Positions 18,081 to 28,674 of a stretch of 64,000 nucleotides of DNA are shown in pieces. A model generated the notes under the pieces. It was not told the origin of the DNA. It did not search any database and saw nothing but the letters and a program-made list of their open reading frames with translations. Source of the stretch: an uncultured Tropicimonas sp. (GTDB lineage Bacteria > Pseudomonadota > Alphaproteobacteria > Rhodobacterales > Rhodobacteraceae); contig CANLZY010000004.1 of assembly GCA_947495685.1 (NCBI GenBank), positions 1 to 64,000 on the forward strand, written 5' to 3'. Every line of letters starts with the position of its first letter. Position 1 is the stretch's first letter. The position numbers were made by a program, and so were the translations under genes.

Positions 18081-21051
18081 TCTCGCCAGCCCCAGGGTGT
18101 TCGCCCTGCCGTGCGGTGTGGATTATCCGGCAGCGTTGATTGCCGGGCTGGCGGAACGGTTGCCGGTCGATGATCCAACGGCTTGGGCGCGCGCGACGAT
18201 CTATGTCAGCAGTGGCCGCATGCTGCGCCGTATCCGCGAGGTGTTCGACCACGGGCCGCCGCGGCTATTGCCCCGGCTTCGGCTGGTGTCTGACCTTGCC
18301 GATGTGGCCGGGTCCCCGGACATTCCCCGGGCAATGCCGCCGTTGCACCTGAAGCTGGACCTGGCCCAGCTGATCCTGTCGTTGATCGAGAGCCAGCCAG
18401 ATCTTGCCCCGCGATCGGCAGCCTTTGACCTGGCTGAAAGCCTTGCGGCCCTGATCGACGAGATGCACGGCGAGGGCGTTGGACCGGACGCGCTGGCAGC
18501 GTTGGATGTCGGTGCGTTTGCCGACCATTGGAAGCGCGGGCGCGCGATTGTCGAGGCCGCATTCACCCATTTCGGCGAGACCGATGACAGGCTGGCCGGA
18601 GCAGAGGCGCGGCGCAGGTTGATCGTTGCCACCCTGGCGACTCGCTGGCAGGACGACCCACCGAAAGATCCGATCATCATTGCCGGATCCACCGGATCGC
18701 GCGGAGCCACGCGGCTGTTGATGGAGGCGGTCGCGCGGCTGCCGCAGGGGTATGTTGTTCTGCCGGGGTTCGACTTTGACCAACCCTATCCGGTCTGGAC
18801 GGCGCTTGACCGGGAATTGGCGGGCGAGGATCATCCGCAATTTCGGTTCCGCAAGCTGATGACAGAACTGGAGATGTCGCCCGAGGATGTTCATCCTTGG
18901 AGTGACGCCCGCCCGTCAACGGCTGCACGCAATCGGGTGATTTCTCTGGCGTTGCGGCCGGCCCCGGTGACCGACCAGTGGCGGATCGAGGGGCGGAAGT
19001 TGACACATCTCGCCGAGGCAACGGCCCGGATGACCCTGGTCGAGGCTCCCAGCCAGCGAGCCGAAGCCGTGGCCATCGCGCTGCGGTTGCGACAGGCGAT
19101 CGAAGATGGACAATCGGCGGCATTGATCAGCCCGGACCGGATGTTGACCCGCCGCGTGACTGCCGCCTTGCAACGTTGGAACATCGAGCCGGACGACAGT
19201 GCGGGGGAACCGCTTCATCAGGCGGCGCCGGGGCGTTTCCTGCGGCATGTTGCAGGGTTGATGGAGACCGTGCCCGATCTTCCGGCGTTGCTGATCCTGC
19301 TCAAGCACCCGCTGACCGCCTCGACCGATGGCCTGCGTGGGCCGCATCTGCGCTGGACGCGCGAACTGGAACTGTACCTGCGCAAACACGCGGTGCAACG
19401 CCCTGCCGAGACGGATCTGCTGGCATGGGTCGACACGGCCCGGGTCAAGGACGGTCGCGCGGATTGGGCCGCATGGCTGTCGGGCATATTGGGGTCGGTG
19501 AGTCGTGGGGCGGAGGCGGGCCTTGGAATGCATGTCGCCCACCACCTTGCGCTTGCCGAACGGCTGGCGTCGGGGCCGGATTCAACCGGCGGTGGCACCT
19601 TGTGGCAAGGACGGTCCGGCGAGCAGGCACGGTTGGCGATGACTGACCTGCAAGAGGCCGGCGGGCGGGGTGGCGCGCTGACCGCGCGCGACTATTCAAA
19701 CCTTCTGCGCAGCCATCTGAGCGGGTTCAACGTGCTGGACCCGAACCGGCCGCACCCCGGCGTGATGATCTGGGGAACGCTCGAGGCGCGGGTAGGGGGC
19801 GCCGACCTGACCATTCTGGGCGGACTGAACGACGGGACCTGGCCGGACTTGCCAGCACCAGACACCTGGTTGAACCGACAGATGCGGCACGATGTCGGGC
19901 TGTTGCTTCCAGACCGGCGCATTGGGCTGGCAGCGCATGATTTCCAGCAGGCCGTTGCCGCCTCCGAGGTGATGCTGACCCGCCCGGTGCGGGACGAAGA
20001 TGCCGAAACTGTCCCGTCGCGCTGGGTCAACCGCCTGACCAATCTTCTCAGCGGGCTGGGCGAGGACGGCACCGTGGCGTTGTCGGCGATGCGGGACCGT
20101 GGACAAGGTTGGCTGCGCATGGCCGCCGTACTCGATCAACCCGAAACAACCGTCCCGCTGAGCCGACGCCCCGCGCCTTGTCCGCCGCTCGTGGCGCGGC
20201 CGCGTCAATTGTCGGTGACCCGGATCACCCAGTTGATTCGCGACCCCTATGCGATCTATGCGCGGCATGTACTGCGCCTGAAACGGCTCGATCCGCTGGT
20301 CCCGGCACCGGATGCCCGGCTGCGCGGATTGGCGCTGCATGACATCATGGAAGGCTTCCTGGACGCGCGCGCCGTGTGGCGTGGCGACCGGAAGGCCGCC
20401 CGGGCGTGTCTGTCCGAGGTCGCGTGGCGGGTCTTGTCGGGTGCTACGCCTCAGCCCTCCATGCAGATGCTCTGGCATGCGCGTCTCATGGGCGTGGCCG
20501 ACCGGTTGATCGATGGAGAGTTCGACCGGCTGGCCGCGGGCGAGCCCGTTCTGACGGAGGATTGGGGCCGGCTCGGGCTAAGCGAGCTGGACTTCACCCT
20601 GATCGCGCGCCCGGACCGGATCGATCGGCTTCACGCTGGAGGGTACGCGATCTACGATTACAAATCCGGCCAGCCGCCGACCGGCGAAATGGTCAAGCAC
20701 TTTGACAAGCAGTTGCCACTGGAAGCCGCGATGCTGGAGCGTGGCGGGTTTGGCGGGCTGGAGCCTGGCCCGATCACCGCGTTGGGCTACATCGCGCTTG
20801 GTGCCAGCGGCAAGGACCGGATGCTGAAGCTGGACGATGCCGACGATGGGCCGCTGATCGACGTGACCTGGGACCGCCTGCATGACCTGATCCGGCGATA
20901 TGGTCAGCGCACGCAGGGCTATACGGCGATCCGGGCGGCACAGCTGACCACTTATGCCGGGGATTACGATCACCTTTCCCGGTTCGGGGAATGGGACCTG
21001 ACCGACCCGGCCGATCCGGTTCTTGTTGGCAATGCGGAGGAAGAAACGTGA
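18073..21051 (+). CDS. addB: Double-strand break repair helicase-nuclease subunit AddB
   Basis: The 992-residue subunit of the AddAB helicase-nuclease processes DNA double-strand ends for RecA loading. The protein is of the alphaproteobacterial AddB type: an inactivated helicase-like N-terminal region and a C-terminal RecB-family nuclease with the core motif YAIYDYKSG, preceded by ARPDRIDRL. I see no Walker A lysine motif, as expected for this AddB type. A GTG at 18073 preceded by AGGAGG is the chosen start, overlapping murU; the longer frame from 18004 is entirely inside murU. The stop overlaps the GTG of addA in a GTGA arrangement. Confidence 0.93.
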   Translation: MPDLASPRVFALPCGVDYPAALIAGLAERLPVDDPTAWARATIYVSSGRMLRRIREVFDHGPPRLLPRLRLVSDLADVAGSPDIPRAMPPLHLKLDLAQLILSLIESQPDLAPRSAAFDLAESLAALIDEMHGEGVGPDALAALDVGAFADHWKRGRAIVEAAFTHFGETDDRLAGAEARRRLIVATLATRWQDDPPKDPIIIAGSTGSRGATRLLMEAVARLPQGYVVLPGFDFDQPYPVWTALDRELAGEDHPQFRFRKLMTELEMSPEDVHPWSDARPSTAARNRVISLALRPAPVTDQWRIEGRKLTHLAEATARMTLVEAPSQRAEAVAIALRLRQAIEDGQSAALISPDRMLTRRVTAALQRWNIEPDDSAGEPLHQAAPGRFLRHVAGLMETVPDLPALLILLKHPLTASTDGLRGPHLRWTRELELYLRKHAVQRPAETDLLAWVDTARVKDGRADWAAWLSGILGSVSRGAEAGLGMHVAHHLALAERLASGPDSTGGGTLWQGRSGEQARLAMTDLQEAGGRGGALTARDYSNLLRSHLSGFNVLDPNRPHPGVMIWGTLEARVGGADLTILGGLNDGTWPDLPAPDTWLNRQMRHDVGLLLPDRRIGLAAHDFQQAVAASEVMLTRPVRDEDAETVPSRWVNRLTNLLSGLGEDGTVALSAMRDRGQGWLRMAAVLDQPETTVPLSRRPAPCPPLVARPRQLSVTRITQLIRDPYAIYARHVLRLKRLDPLVPAPDARLRGLALHDIMEGFLDARAVWRGDRKAARACLSEVAWRVLSGATPQPSMQMLWHARLMGVADRLIDGEFDRLAAGEPVLTEDWGRLGLSELDFTLIARPDRIDRLHAGGYAIYDYKSGQPPTGEMVKHFDKQLPLEAAMLERGGFGGLEPGPITALGYIALGASGKDRMLKLDDADDGPLIDVTWDRLHDLIRRYGQRTQGYTAIRAAQLTTYAGDYDHLSRFGEWDLTDPADPVLVGNAEEET

Positions 21052-24000
21052 GCGGACGGTTCGACGATGCGACATGGCGGCAGATCCAGGCCGCGGACCC
21101 GGTTGCATCGACCTGGCTGTCGGCCAATGCGGGCTCCGGAAAGACGCGGGTTCTGACCGACCGGGTGGCCCGGCTGCTGCTGAACGATGTGCCGCCCCAA
21201 AATATCCTGTGCCTGACTTATACAAAGGCTGCTGCCTCGGAGATGCAGAACCGCCTGTTCAAGCGGCTGGGCGAATGGGCGATGAAGGACGACGCGCCGT
21301 TGCGGGAGGCGCTTGCCGGGCTGGGCATCGCTGAAACCCTCGGGGAGGAGACGTTGGCCAAGGCGCGGCGGCTGTTTGCACGGGCCATCGAAACGCCCGG
21401 AGGGTTGAAGATCCAGACGATCCATTCGTTCTGTGCCGGGCTGCTGCGGCGGTTTCCGCTCGAGGCCGGGGTCAGTCCGGGGTTCACCGAGCTGGACGAC
21501 GACGCCAGACGGGACTTGCAGATGGAGGTTCTGGACGAACTGGCGGTGCCGCATCCTAAAACCATGGCGGATATGGCGGTGCTGGTCAGCGACGCGGACA
21601 TGACCTCGCTGGCGGCGGAGATCGCCTCGAAACGGCTGGATTTTCCCGACATCGCGGATCTGGATCAAACACTGGCGCTGGTCGGCCTTCCGGCGGGGTT
21701 CACGCCGGAGGTTGCGCTTGGTGATCTGGACGACTCGATCGACACTGGCACGTTGACAGTGATCGCCGACATGCTGTCGAGCCAGTCCAAGACGATGAAG
21801 GACCTTGCTGCGGACTTGCGCCAGTTGGCGTCAAACGGGGTCACCGTGCAGACCTATCGGGCGCTGGTAAAGAGATGTCTCTATGCATCGGGCGACGCGA
21901 TGAACACGCCCAAACCCAGTGTCTTGACGAAAAAGGCGCGCGAGGCGCTCGGCCCACTGGAGGACGAGGTCGACGGATTGGCGCAGGCCGTCGCGGACAC
22001 GAAACAGCGGCTGATGGCCCATGACGTGGCACTCAAGACGCACTGCCTGCATCGGTTCGCCTCGATCTATCTGCCGGCTTATGCGGCGCGCAAGGAGCAG
22101 GGCGGCTGGCTCGATTTCGATGACCAGATCCAGAAAGCCGAGGCGTTGCTGGCGCGCGAGGGCGTGGCGGAGTGGGTGCTGTACAAGCTGGACGGCGGAA
22201 TCGACCATATCCTTGTGGACGAGGCCCAGGACACCAGCCCGCTTCAGTGGCAGGTCATCGAACACCTGACGCGGGAATTCACGGCCGGTGAGGGACGGGC
22301 CGAGACGGGTGCCCGGTCGATCTTTGTCGTCGGCGACCTGAAGCAGTCGATCTATTCGTTCCAGGGGGCAGATCCAGCCGAATTCACCCGGATGCAACGA
22401 AGCTTTGCCGAACGGCTGACCCATATCGACCTGAGCCTGCGCGAACTGGAGTTGAAGCACTCGTTCCGGTCATCCGGACAGGTTCTGGGAGCCGTCGACC
22501 AGACTTTTGGCGAAGGCAATACCCGGGGTCTTCACGGCGCGGTGGAACACGTCGCCTTCAAGGCCGCGCTGCCAGGGCGGGTCGATCTGTGGCCGGTGAT
22601 CGAACCATTGGAAAAGCCGGAGAAAACGGACTGGCACGATCCCGTCGACATGGTCAGCGACGAACACCACATTGTGCGCCTGGCCGACCTGATCGCCCAT
22701 CAGGCCCGGGAGATGGTCGATACCGGCATCCTGTGGGAGGAACAGGCCGGCGGCGTGGTGCCGCGCCCAATCCATGCCGGCGACATCCTTATTCTCGTGC
22801 AGGGGCGCGGGGCGTCGAGCCCGGTGTCGCTGTTTCGCGAGATCATCCGGGCCTGCAAGGCGGCGGAGCTGGACGTCGCCGGGGCCGACGTGTTGAAGCT
22901 GACGGAAGAGTTGGCGGTCAAGGATATCCGCTCCACGCTGTCGTTCCTTGGCACGCCCGAGGATGATCTTGCCCTGGCCGAGGCTCTGCGCTCGCCACTG
23001 TTCGGCTGGAGTGAGGCGGAGTTGTTCGATCTCGCGGCGGGGCGTGCGCAGGGCGAATACCTCTGGCAGGCCTTGCGCCAGCGTCAGGCGGAGTTTCCCC
23101 AAACCCACGCGGCCCTGTCGGACCTGCGGGACAATTCGGATTTCCTGCGTCCGTTTGATCTGATCGAACGTCTGCTGACCCGGCACGATGGGCGGCGCAA
23201 GCTGGTTGCGCGACTGGGCGAAGAGGTGTCGGACGGGATCGACGCGCTGTTGTCCCTGGCCTTGTCGTTCGAACAGGCCGAAGCGCCAAGCCTGACGGGG
23301 TTTCTGGCTCGGATGGAGGGGGCCGATGTCGACGTGAAACGCCGCGCCGAGGGCCGGGGCACCAAGATCCGGGTGATGACGGTGCATGGCTCCAAGGGGT
23401 TGGAATCGCCGATCGTGATCCTGCCGGACACGGGGCATCGGCGGGCGGCCCAGACCTTCACCGGCACTCTGTTGCCAGGGGCGGATGGGACCCCTTTGTG
23501 GTCGGTCGGGAAGGAGGGGAGCCCGGAGGTGGTCAATTCCCTGAAACAGGCGGCCATTGACAAGGGTTTGGAGGAATTGCAGCGCTTGCTCTACGTGGCG
23601 ATGACACGTGCGGAGCAATGGTTGATCGTGGCCGCGGCCGGAGACCTGGGGACGACTGGCGCCACCTGGTACGAACAGGTGCAGAACGGGTTGTCCATGA
23701 TGGGAGCCAGCGACCACGCTTTTGCCGCCGGCCCCGGGCTGCGGCTGGAACAGGGAGCGTGGGACGGCGCCATCCGGCCACCAAAGGATCGTCCCGATGT
23801 TGGTCCCAGCGTCGCGTTGCCGTCGTGGGTCGGGAAACCGGCAACGGCGCCCGAGGCACTCGTGGGCACCTTGTCACCATCCAACCTCGGGGGCGCCAAG
23901 GCGCTTGCCGGGGATGCCAGCGGTGGCGACGAGGCGGCGGCGATGCTGCGCGGCACCCGCATTCACCTGTTGCTGGAGCACTTGCCGGGACATCCGCCGG

Positions 24001-24446
24001 ATCAATGGCCCCATGTCGCAGAACGGCTGATCGGATCGGACCTAGAGGCCGATGCGGTGACGGCGTTGCTGCAGGAGGCACGCCATGTGCTGGAAAACGA
24101 CTCGCTCGATTTCCTGTTCGCGCCCGAGACGCTGGCCGAGGTCGATGTGACGGCTGCCCTGCCGCAACTGCAGGGCGCCCGAATGCGCGGGGCCATCGAC
24201 CGACTCGTGCTGCGTGGGCATACCGTCCTTGCAGTCGATTTCAAGACCAACGCCATCGTGCCGCCCGGTGCCGACCTTGTCCCGGTAGGGTTGTTGCGCC
24301 AGATGGGGGCCTATGCCGCTGCTTTGGAACAGATCTATCCCGAAAGACAGATCGAAACGGCGATCCTATGGACCCGCACGGCACAGTTGATGCCGTTGCC
24401 GCGCGAGCTTGTGCACGCTGCCGTGAGCGGCACCAGCGTGCCTTGA
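21048..24446 (+). CDS. addA: Double-strand break repair helicase-nuclease subunit AddA
   Basis: The 1132-residue UvrD/RecB-type ATP-dependent helicase and nuclease is partner of AddB. Helicase motif I is [15 protein letters not shown] close to the N-terminus, motif II is [14 protein letters not shown], motif III/IV regions follow ([15 protein letters not shown]), and motif VI is [11 protein letters not shown]. The C-terminal RecB-like nuclease motif is AVDFKTN, with the Asp of the preceding AIDRLVL. Start is the GTG of a GTGA overlap with addB, with GGAGGAAG upstream. AddA and AddB are translated together and should form the 1:1 complex. Confidence 0.95.
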   Translation: MSGRFDDATWRQIQAADPVASTWLSANAGSGKTRVLTDRVARLLLNDVPPQNILCLTYTKAAASEMQNRLFKRLGEWAMKDDAPLREALAGLGIAETLGEETLAKARRLFARAIETPGGLKIQTIHSFCAGLLRRFPLEAGVSPGFTELDDDARRDLQMEVLDELAVPHPKTMADMAVLVSDADMTSLAAEIASKRLDFPDIADLDQTLALVGLPAGFTPEVALGDLDDSIDTGTLTVIADMLSSQSKTMKDLAADLRQLASNGVTVQTYRALVKRCLYASGDAMNTPKPSVLTKKAREALGPLEDEVDGLAQAVADTKQRLMAHDVALKTHCLHRFASIYLPAYAARKEQGGWLDFDDQIQKAEALLAREGVAEWVLYKLDGGIDHILVDEAQDTSPLQWQVIEHLTREFTAGEGRAETGARSIFVVGDLKQSIYSFQGADPAEFTRMQRSFAERLTHIDLSLRELELKHSFRSSGQVLGAVDQTFGEGNTRGLHGAVEHVAFKAALPGRVDLWPVIEPLEKPEKTDWHDPVDMVSDEHHIVRLADLIAHQAREMVDTGILWEEQAGGVVPRPIHAGDILILVQGRGASSPVSLFREIIRACKAAELDVAGADVLKLTEELAVKDIRSTLSFLGTPEDDLALAEALRSPLFGWSEAELFDLAAGRAQGEYLWQALRQRQAEFPQTHAALSDLRDNSDFLRPFDLIERLLTRHDGRRKLVARLGEEVSDGIDALLSLALSFEQAEAPSLTGFLARMEGADVDVKRRAEGRGTKIRVMTVHGSKGLESPIVILPDTGHRRAAQTFTGTLLPGADGTPLWSVGKEGSPEVVNSLKQAAIDKGLEELQRLLYVAMTRAEQWLIVAAAGDLGTTGATWYEQVQNGLSMMGASDHAFAAGPGLRLEQGAWDGAIRPPKDRPDVGPSVALPSWVGKPATAPEALVGTLSPSNLGGAKALAGDASGGDEAAAMLRGTRIHLLLEHLPGHPPDQWPHVAERLIGSDLEADAVTALLQEARHVLENDSLDFLFAPETLAEVDVTAALPQLQGARMRGAIDRLVLRGHTVLAVDFKTNAIVPPGADLVPVGLLRQMGAYAAALEQIYPERQIETAILWTRTAQLMPLPRELVHAAVSGTSVP

Positions 24447-24505
24447 CGCCCTCCGGCGGGCTGCTTACGTTCCGCCTCCAACGCGTGACCCCAAGGAGAC
24501 CCCAG

Positions 24506-24826
24506 ATGGCAACCGTCCCCGTGACAGACGACAGCTTTGACGCTGATGTAAGGAACTCCGATATCCCCGTGGTCGTTGACTTCTGGGCGGAGTGGTGTGG
24601 CCCCTGCAAGCAGATCGGCCCGGCTTTGGAAGAACTGTCGGCCGAGTATGATGGCAAGGTCAAGATCGCCAAGGTGAATGTCGACGAGAACCCCAATTCT
24701 CCGGCGGCCCTGGGCGTACGTGGCATCCCGGCGCTGTTCCTGTTCAAGGATGGTGAAGTTGTCAGCAACAAGATCGGTGCGGCACCGAAAGCCGCGCTGA
24801 AGGCCTGGATCGACGAGTCCATCTGA
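24506..24826 (+). CDS. trxA: Thioredoxin 1
   Basis: The 106-residue cytoplasmic thiol-disulfide reductant has the classical active site [11 protein letters not shown] at about residues 28-38, the cis-Pro loop [10 protein letters not shown] and the usual length. It starts at ATG 24506 with AAGGAGA upstream, 59 bases after addA, and is followed by a strong hairpin. The gap from addA is short enough for readthrough, but an own promoter is likely for such an abundant protein. Confidence 0.97.
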   Translation: MATVPVTDDSFDADVRNSDIPVVVDFWAEWCGPCKQIGPALEELSAEYDGKVKIAKVNVDENPNSPAALGVRGIPALFLFKDGEVVSNKIGAAPKAALKAWIDESI

Positions 24827-24873
24827 TCGCCGACGTCCCGATCGACGACGGATAACCGGCACAAGCTACAAAT

Positions 24874-24905
24874 GGCCTCCTGCTTCGGATATGAAGCGGG
24901 GGGCC
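24874..24905 (+). terminator. Rho-independent type terminator after trxA
   Basis: A 13-bp stem (24874-24886 with 24893-24905, two G-U pairs) closes a 6-nt loop GGATAT and is followed by a T-rich stretch GTTTGCGTTTTC. It ends the addBA-trxA transcription unit. Confidence 0.8.
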
Positions 24906-25053
24906 GTTTGCGTTTTCAGGATCTGTGCCTTGGCCCGCCGCAAGAGCTTCTGAAGGGAGAACTTTACGAAAACTGGAGCAGGTCAGATCCGGGTAACCTT
25001 ACCGAAAGGATGTGGCGATACGCAGATGTGGGACAAGCCAGAAGGGTACCCAG

Positions 25054-25815
25054 ATGCGTGCGCCGCGATGCCTGAATCTTGCGGGCAGAAGCTCCACAGT
25101 GACGAGTCTCGCCAACGGTCTGGCGCGGGCATGGGTCTGTGTGATCTGGGCCGTCCTTCTGCCCATGACGGCCTCGGCGTCGTCCCCGTCCGCTGAATGC
25201 CTGCACTGGGGCAGCGTCTCGGCGGCTCGCAACGGCATTCCTCAACCCCTGATGCGCGCGATTGCGATTGCCGAAACTGGCAAGGCAGAAGGCGGCAAGA
25301 CGGTCCCGTGGCCATGGACCGTGAATGTGGCTGGCAAAGGTCGCTGGTTTCAGTCCCGTCAGGCGACCCTTGATTTTCTGGTGAAACAGCAGGCATCGGG
25401 CCAGACGAATTTTGACGTGGGCTGCTTCCAGCTGAACTATCGCTGGCACGGAGGAGGGTTTTCGTCCCTCGACGCCATGTTGGAACCTTCGCGCAACGCG
25501 GAATACGCGGCGCGTTTCCTGCAACAATTGCACCAGGAGTTCGGGTCCTGGGAGGCGGCCGCGAAAGCCTATCACTCGCGCACCCCCGAATACGCAGACC
25601 GATACATGGCTCGGCTCGTCCAGCTGGGGTTTGACGGGACGTCCAGCGTGACGCCCGCCGGCCCCCTCGCGCGCGAACCCGCGGCACAGGACCCGGTCAT
25701 TGCAAGCGTATGGGAGCCGCGTCCTCTGTTCGCGTCGGGCAGCTCGCGCATGGGGTCACTGGTGCCGATGTCGGCCTCGGCCAGCGCCGGCTCGATCTGG
25801 GATTCAAGGAAATGA
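25054..25815 (+). CDS. Lytic transglycosylase (SLT-like) at the flagellar locus
   Basis: The 253-residue exported protein has an N-terminal signal peptide (hydrophobic VCVIWAVLLPMTASA, cleavage about residue 35-40) and a short lysozyme-like SLT domain. The presumed catalytic Glu is in MRAIAIAETG, followed by FDVGCFQLNYRWHG and an AAKAYHSRTPEYADRY stretch, typical of small transglycosylase-fold proteins. It would cut peptidoglycan in the periplasm. It lies 10 bases before flhA, which suggests that it opens the wall for the flagellar rod, as SltF does in R. sphaeroides; that role is inferred from position. ATG 25054 follows GAAGGG. A short Pro/Ala/Ser-rich tail follows the domain. Confidence 0.83.
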   Translation: MRAPRCLNLAGRSSTVTSLANGLARAWVCVIWAVLLPMTASASSPSAECLHWGSVSAARNGIPQPLMRAIAIAETGKAEGGKTVPWPWTVNVAGKGRWFQSRQATLDFLVKQQASGQTNFDVGCFQLNYRWHGGGFSSLDAMLEPSRNAEYAARFLQQLHQEFGSWEAAAKAYHSRTPEYADRYMARLVQLGFDGTSSVTPAGPLAREPAAQDPVIASVWEPRPLFASGSSRMGSLVPMSASASAGSIWDSRK

Positions 25816-25825
25816 GCAGCCAAAG

Positions 25826-27907
25826 ATGAATATCTCCAAGGTTTTCAATCCCACGGTTGTGCTGGCGATAGCGCTGATGGCGATCATCGTGATGATGATC
25901 CTTCCGATGCCGGCCTGGGTGTTGGACATCGGGCTGGCTGCGTCCTTTGCTCTCGCCATTCTGATTTTCACCGTCACGCTCTTTATCGAGCGCCCACTGG
26001 ATTTTTCGGCATTCCCGACCATCCTTCTGGCGACGTTGATGCTGCGATTGTCGCTCAACGTGTCGTCGACCAAGCTGATCATCGGACAGGGGCACACGGG
26101 CACCGCCGCCGCGGGCGACGTGATCCAGGGGTTCGCGATGTTCGTGATGAGCGGCAGCGTGTTCCTTGGACTCGTGGTGTTCTGCGTGCTGCTGATCGTG
26201 AACTTCATGGTCATCACAAAGGGCGCGGCCCGCATGGCGGAAGTCGGTGCCCGGTTTGCGCTCGACGGGATGCCGGGCAAGCAACTTGCCATCGACAGCG
26301 ACATGTCGGCAGGTGCGATTGATCACAAGGAAGCGAAGCTGCGTCGTGAACGCGAGCAGGCCGAAACGACATTCTTCGGGTCCTTGGATGGCGCGTCCAA
26401 ATTCGTCAAGGGCGACGCCATCGCCGGTTTGCTCATCACGTTGCTCAATCTGGTCATGGGATTGATCATGGGACTGGTGGTGCACGACATGCCCATCAGT
26501 CAGGCGTTGGAGACCTATTCCATTCTGACGGTCGGCGATGGCCTCGTGTCGCAGATTCCGGCGGTCATCATCTCGGTTGCATCGGCCCTGCTGCTGGCGC
26601 GTGGCGGGGAGCGGGGTGCCACCGACCTGGCCATCTTCTCGCAACTGGGGCGGCATCCACAGGCGCTGATGACCGTTTCGGCGCTGATGCTGGTCTTTGC
26701 GGTGGTGCCGGGGTTCCCGTTTCTGCCGTTTGTAACGGGGGCGGGGGTTCTGTTTGCGGCCGGGCTCAAGGGCAAACGGTCCCGAAAGGAGGCCGAGGAA
26801 GCGGCGGCTACGCCAACCCAGGAGGAGGTCAAGGCCGCGACCGACACGCCGATCGGGGACATTCTGGATCTGGACGATATCCACCTCGAATTTGCCCCCG
26901 ACCTGGTCGCCATGGTGCTGGACCCAGCCACCGGGCTGGATGCGCGTATCGCCAACATGCGCAATCACGTCGCAGCAAGCTTTGGGCTTATCCTTCCCGA
27001 GGTCCGTCTGACCGACAATGCCGCCCTTGAACATGGCACCTACGTCATTCGGGTTCACGGCGTCCAGCAGGCGCGTGATCGGCTGCAACCGGACGGGTTG
27101 CTGGCGCTTCTGGGCGGTGCCTCGGACGTTGTACCAGAGGGCCGCGATGTGAGTGAGCCGGTATACGGTGCCCCGGCCCGTTGGATTGCGGCCGGCGACC
27201 GGGAGGTTGTTGCCTTGGGCGGATTGACGATCGTGACGCCGACCGAGGTTCTGGCCACCCATCTGCTTGAGGTCATCAAACGGAACTTCTCGCGCCTTCT
27301 GACACTCAAGGCATTGCGGCGTCTGCTGAACGAAATGACCAATCTGTCGGATCCGGCACGGGCAGACGCCAACCGCAAGCTGATCGACGAACTGGTCCCC
27401 GACAAGGTGCCCGTCGACCTGCTGCTGTCGGTTTTGCGCCTGCTGCTGGAAGAGCGGGTTTCCGTTCGGAACATGCCTCTGATCCTCGAAGCCATTGCGG
27501 AAGCGCGGAGCAGTTTTACCTCGGCCGAAGCGATCTGCGAATACGTCCGGCAGCGTCTCGGCTTTCAGATCGTTTCCGAAATCCGCCGGGACGATGGCAC
27601 GTTGCCGTTGCTTCAGTTGGCGCCGGAATGGGAAGATCGGTTCGCGACCTATCAGATCAACGGTCCGGGTGGCATTGAAGAGGTCGCGTTGCCACCGGAA
27701 GACTTCACCCGGCTGGCGTCCAGCGTGGCCGAACGGCTGGCTCGTGCGGCAGAAAAGGGGATCTACCCGGCATTGGTCACGTCGACCCGCAGGCGGCGCT
27801 TCCTGACGTCGGTGCTGGGGGCCAAGGGCATCTCGTCACCCGTCCTGTCGTTTGAAGAGATCGGCATGGATGCCCGACCATCCATGGTGGGGGTCGTCCC
27901 CGGATGA
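25826..27907 (+). CDS. flhA: Flagellar export gate protein FlhA
   Basis: The 693-residue inner-membrane protein forms the export gate of the flagellar type III system. The first about 320 residues hold eight hydrophobic segments with the conserved loop that includes RLSLNVSSTKLII and the FHIPEP-family stretch ARFALDGMPGKQLAIDSD. The C-terminal cytoplasmic domain, including the region RLLNEMTNLSD, docks export chaperones. Length and both domains match the family. ATG 25826 starts 10 bases after the transglycosylase gene. Its stop overlaps the fliR start (ATGA). Confidence 0.96.
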   Translation: MNISKVFNPTVVLAIALMAIIVMMILPMPAWVLDIGLAASFALAILIFTVTLFIERPLDFSAFPTILLATLMLRLSLNVSSTKLIIGQGHTGTAAAGDVIQGFAMFVMSGSVFLGLVVFCVLLIVNFMVITKGAARMAEVGARFALDGMPGKQLAIDSDMSAGAIDHKEAKLRREREQAETTFFGSLDGASKFVKGDAIAGLLITLLNLVMGLIMGLVVHDMPISQALETYSILTVGDGLVSQIPAVIISVASALLLARGGERGATDLAIFSQLGRHPQALMTVSALMLVFAVVPGFPFLPFVTGAGVLFAAGLKGKRSRKEAEEAAATPTQEEVKAATDTPIGDILDLDDIHLEFAPDLVAMVLDPATGLDARIANMRNHVAASFGLILPEVRLTDNAALEHGTYVIRVHGVQQARDRLQPDGLLALLGGASDVVPEGRDVSEPVYGAPARWIAAGDREVVALGGLTIVTPTEVLATHLLEVIKRNFSRLLTLKALRRLLNEMTNLSDPARADANRKLIDELVPDKVPVDLLLSVLRLLLEERVSVRNMPLILEAIAEARSSFTSAEAICEYVRQRLGFQIVSEIRRDDGTLPLLQLAPEWEDRFATYQINGPGGIEEVALPPEDFTRLASSVAERLARAAEKGIYPALVTSTRRRRFLTSVLGAKGISSPVLSFEEIGMDARPSMVGVVPG

Positions 27908-28674
27908 TCGACGCGGCCGCAGACCTGGCCAGGCTCAGCGAGGCAACCGCCTTGCATGGATTGGCAGTGTTCTTTCGGGTGGGCGGCGCCATGTCCCTGC
28001 TCCCGGCTTTCGGGGAGCGGTCTATTCCCCAACGGGTTCGATTGGTTGTCGCGGTCGCATTCACGCTCATCGTCGCGCCCGGCGTTCCACAGATCTCGCT
28101 TCCTGAACAGGGCATTGCGATGATCGGTCTGATCGTGACCGAGACGCTGATCGGAGTTGTCTTCAGCCTCGCGTTGCGAATTCTGGTGATCGCGCTGCAG
28201 GTCGCGGGATCGATGGCCGCGCAATCGACATCTCTTGCACAATTGTTGGGAAATGCCTCTACGGAACCGATGCCCGCCATCGGGCACGTCCTGACGATCG
28301 GCGGCTTGTGCCTGGCGGTGATGTCGGGTCTTCACGTCCGCGTTGCGGCTGGTCTGATCGAGAGCTACAGCCTTTTTCCGGCGGGGAGCCTGATGGATCC
28401 GGCAGAGCTGGCAGAGTATGGTGTCGGGCTGGTGTCTGACTGCTTCGGGTTGGCCCTCGCGCTCGCCGCGCCGTTTGTCCTGGCGGCCTTCATCTACAAC
28501 CTGGCCCTCGGTGCCATCAATCGCGCCATGCCACAGCTCATGGTTGTCCTGGTCGGGGCACCGGCAATCACCGGGGCGGGCTTGGCGCTGCTTGCTCTGG
28601 TCGCGCCGTTCCTGTTGCAGATCTGGTGGGGCAGCATGGAGACGGCGCTCGATAATCCGTTCGGTGGCCGCTGA
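27904..28674 (+). CDS. fliR: Flagellar export protein FliR
   Basis: The 256-residue polytopic membrane protein, part of the FliPQR export gate core, has about six hydrophobic segments and the usual length for the family. The start lies within the flhA end and the stop overlaps the flhB start, so flhA-fliR-flhB is a translationally coupled chain. FliP and FliQ, its usual partners, are not in this window. Confidence 0.93.
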   Translation: MIDAAADLARLSEATALHGLAVFFRVGGAMSLLPAFGERSIPQRVRLVVAVAFTLIVAPGVPQISLPEQGIAMIGLIVTETLIGVVFSLALRILVIALQVAGSMAAQSTSLAQLLGNASTEPMPAIGHVLTIGGLCLAVMSGLHVRVAAGLIESYSLFPAGSLMDPAELAEYGVGLVSDCFGLALALAAPFVLAAFIYNLALGAINRAMPQLMVVLVGAPAITGAGLALLALVAPFLLQIWWGSMETALDNPFGGR

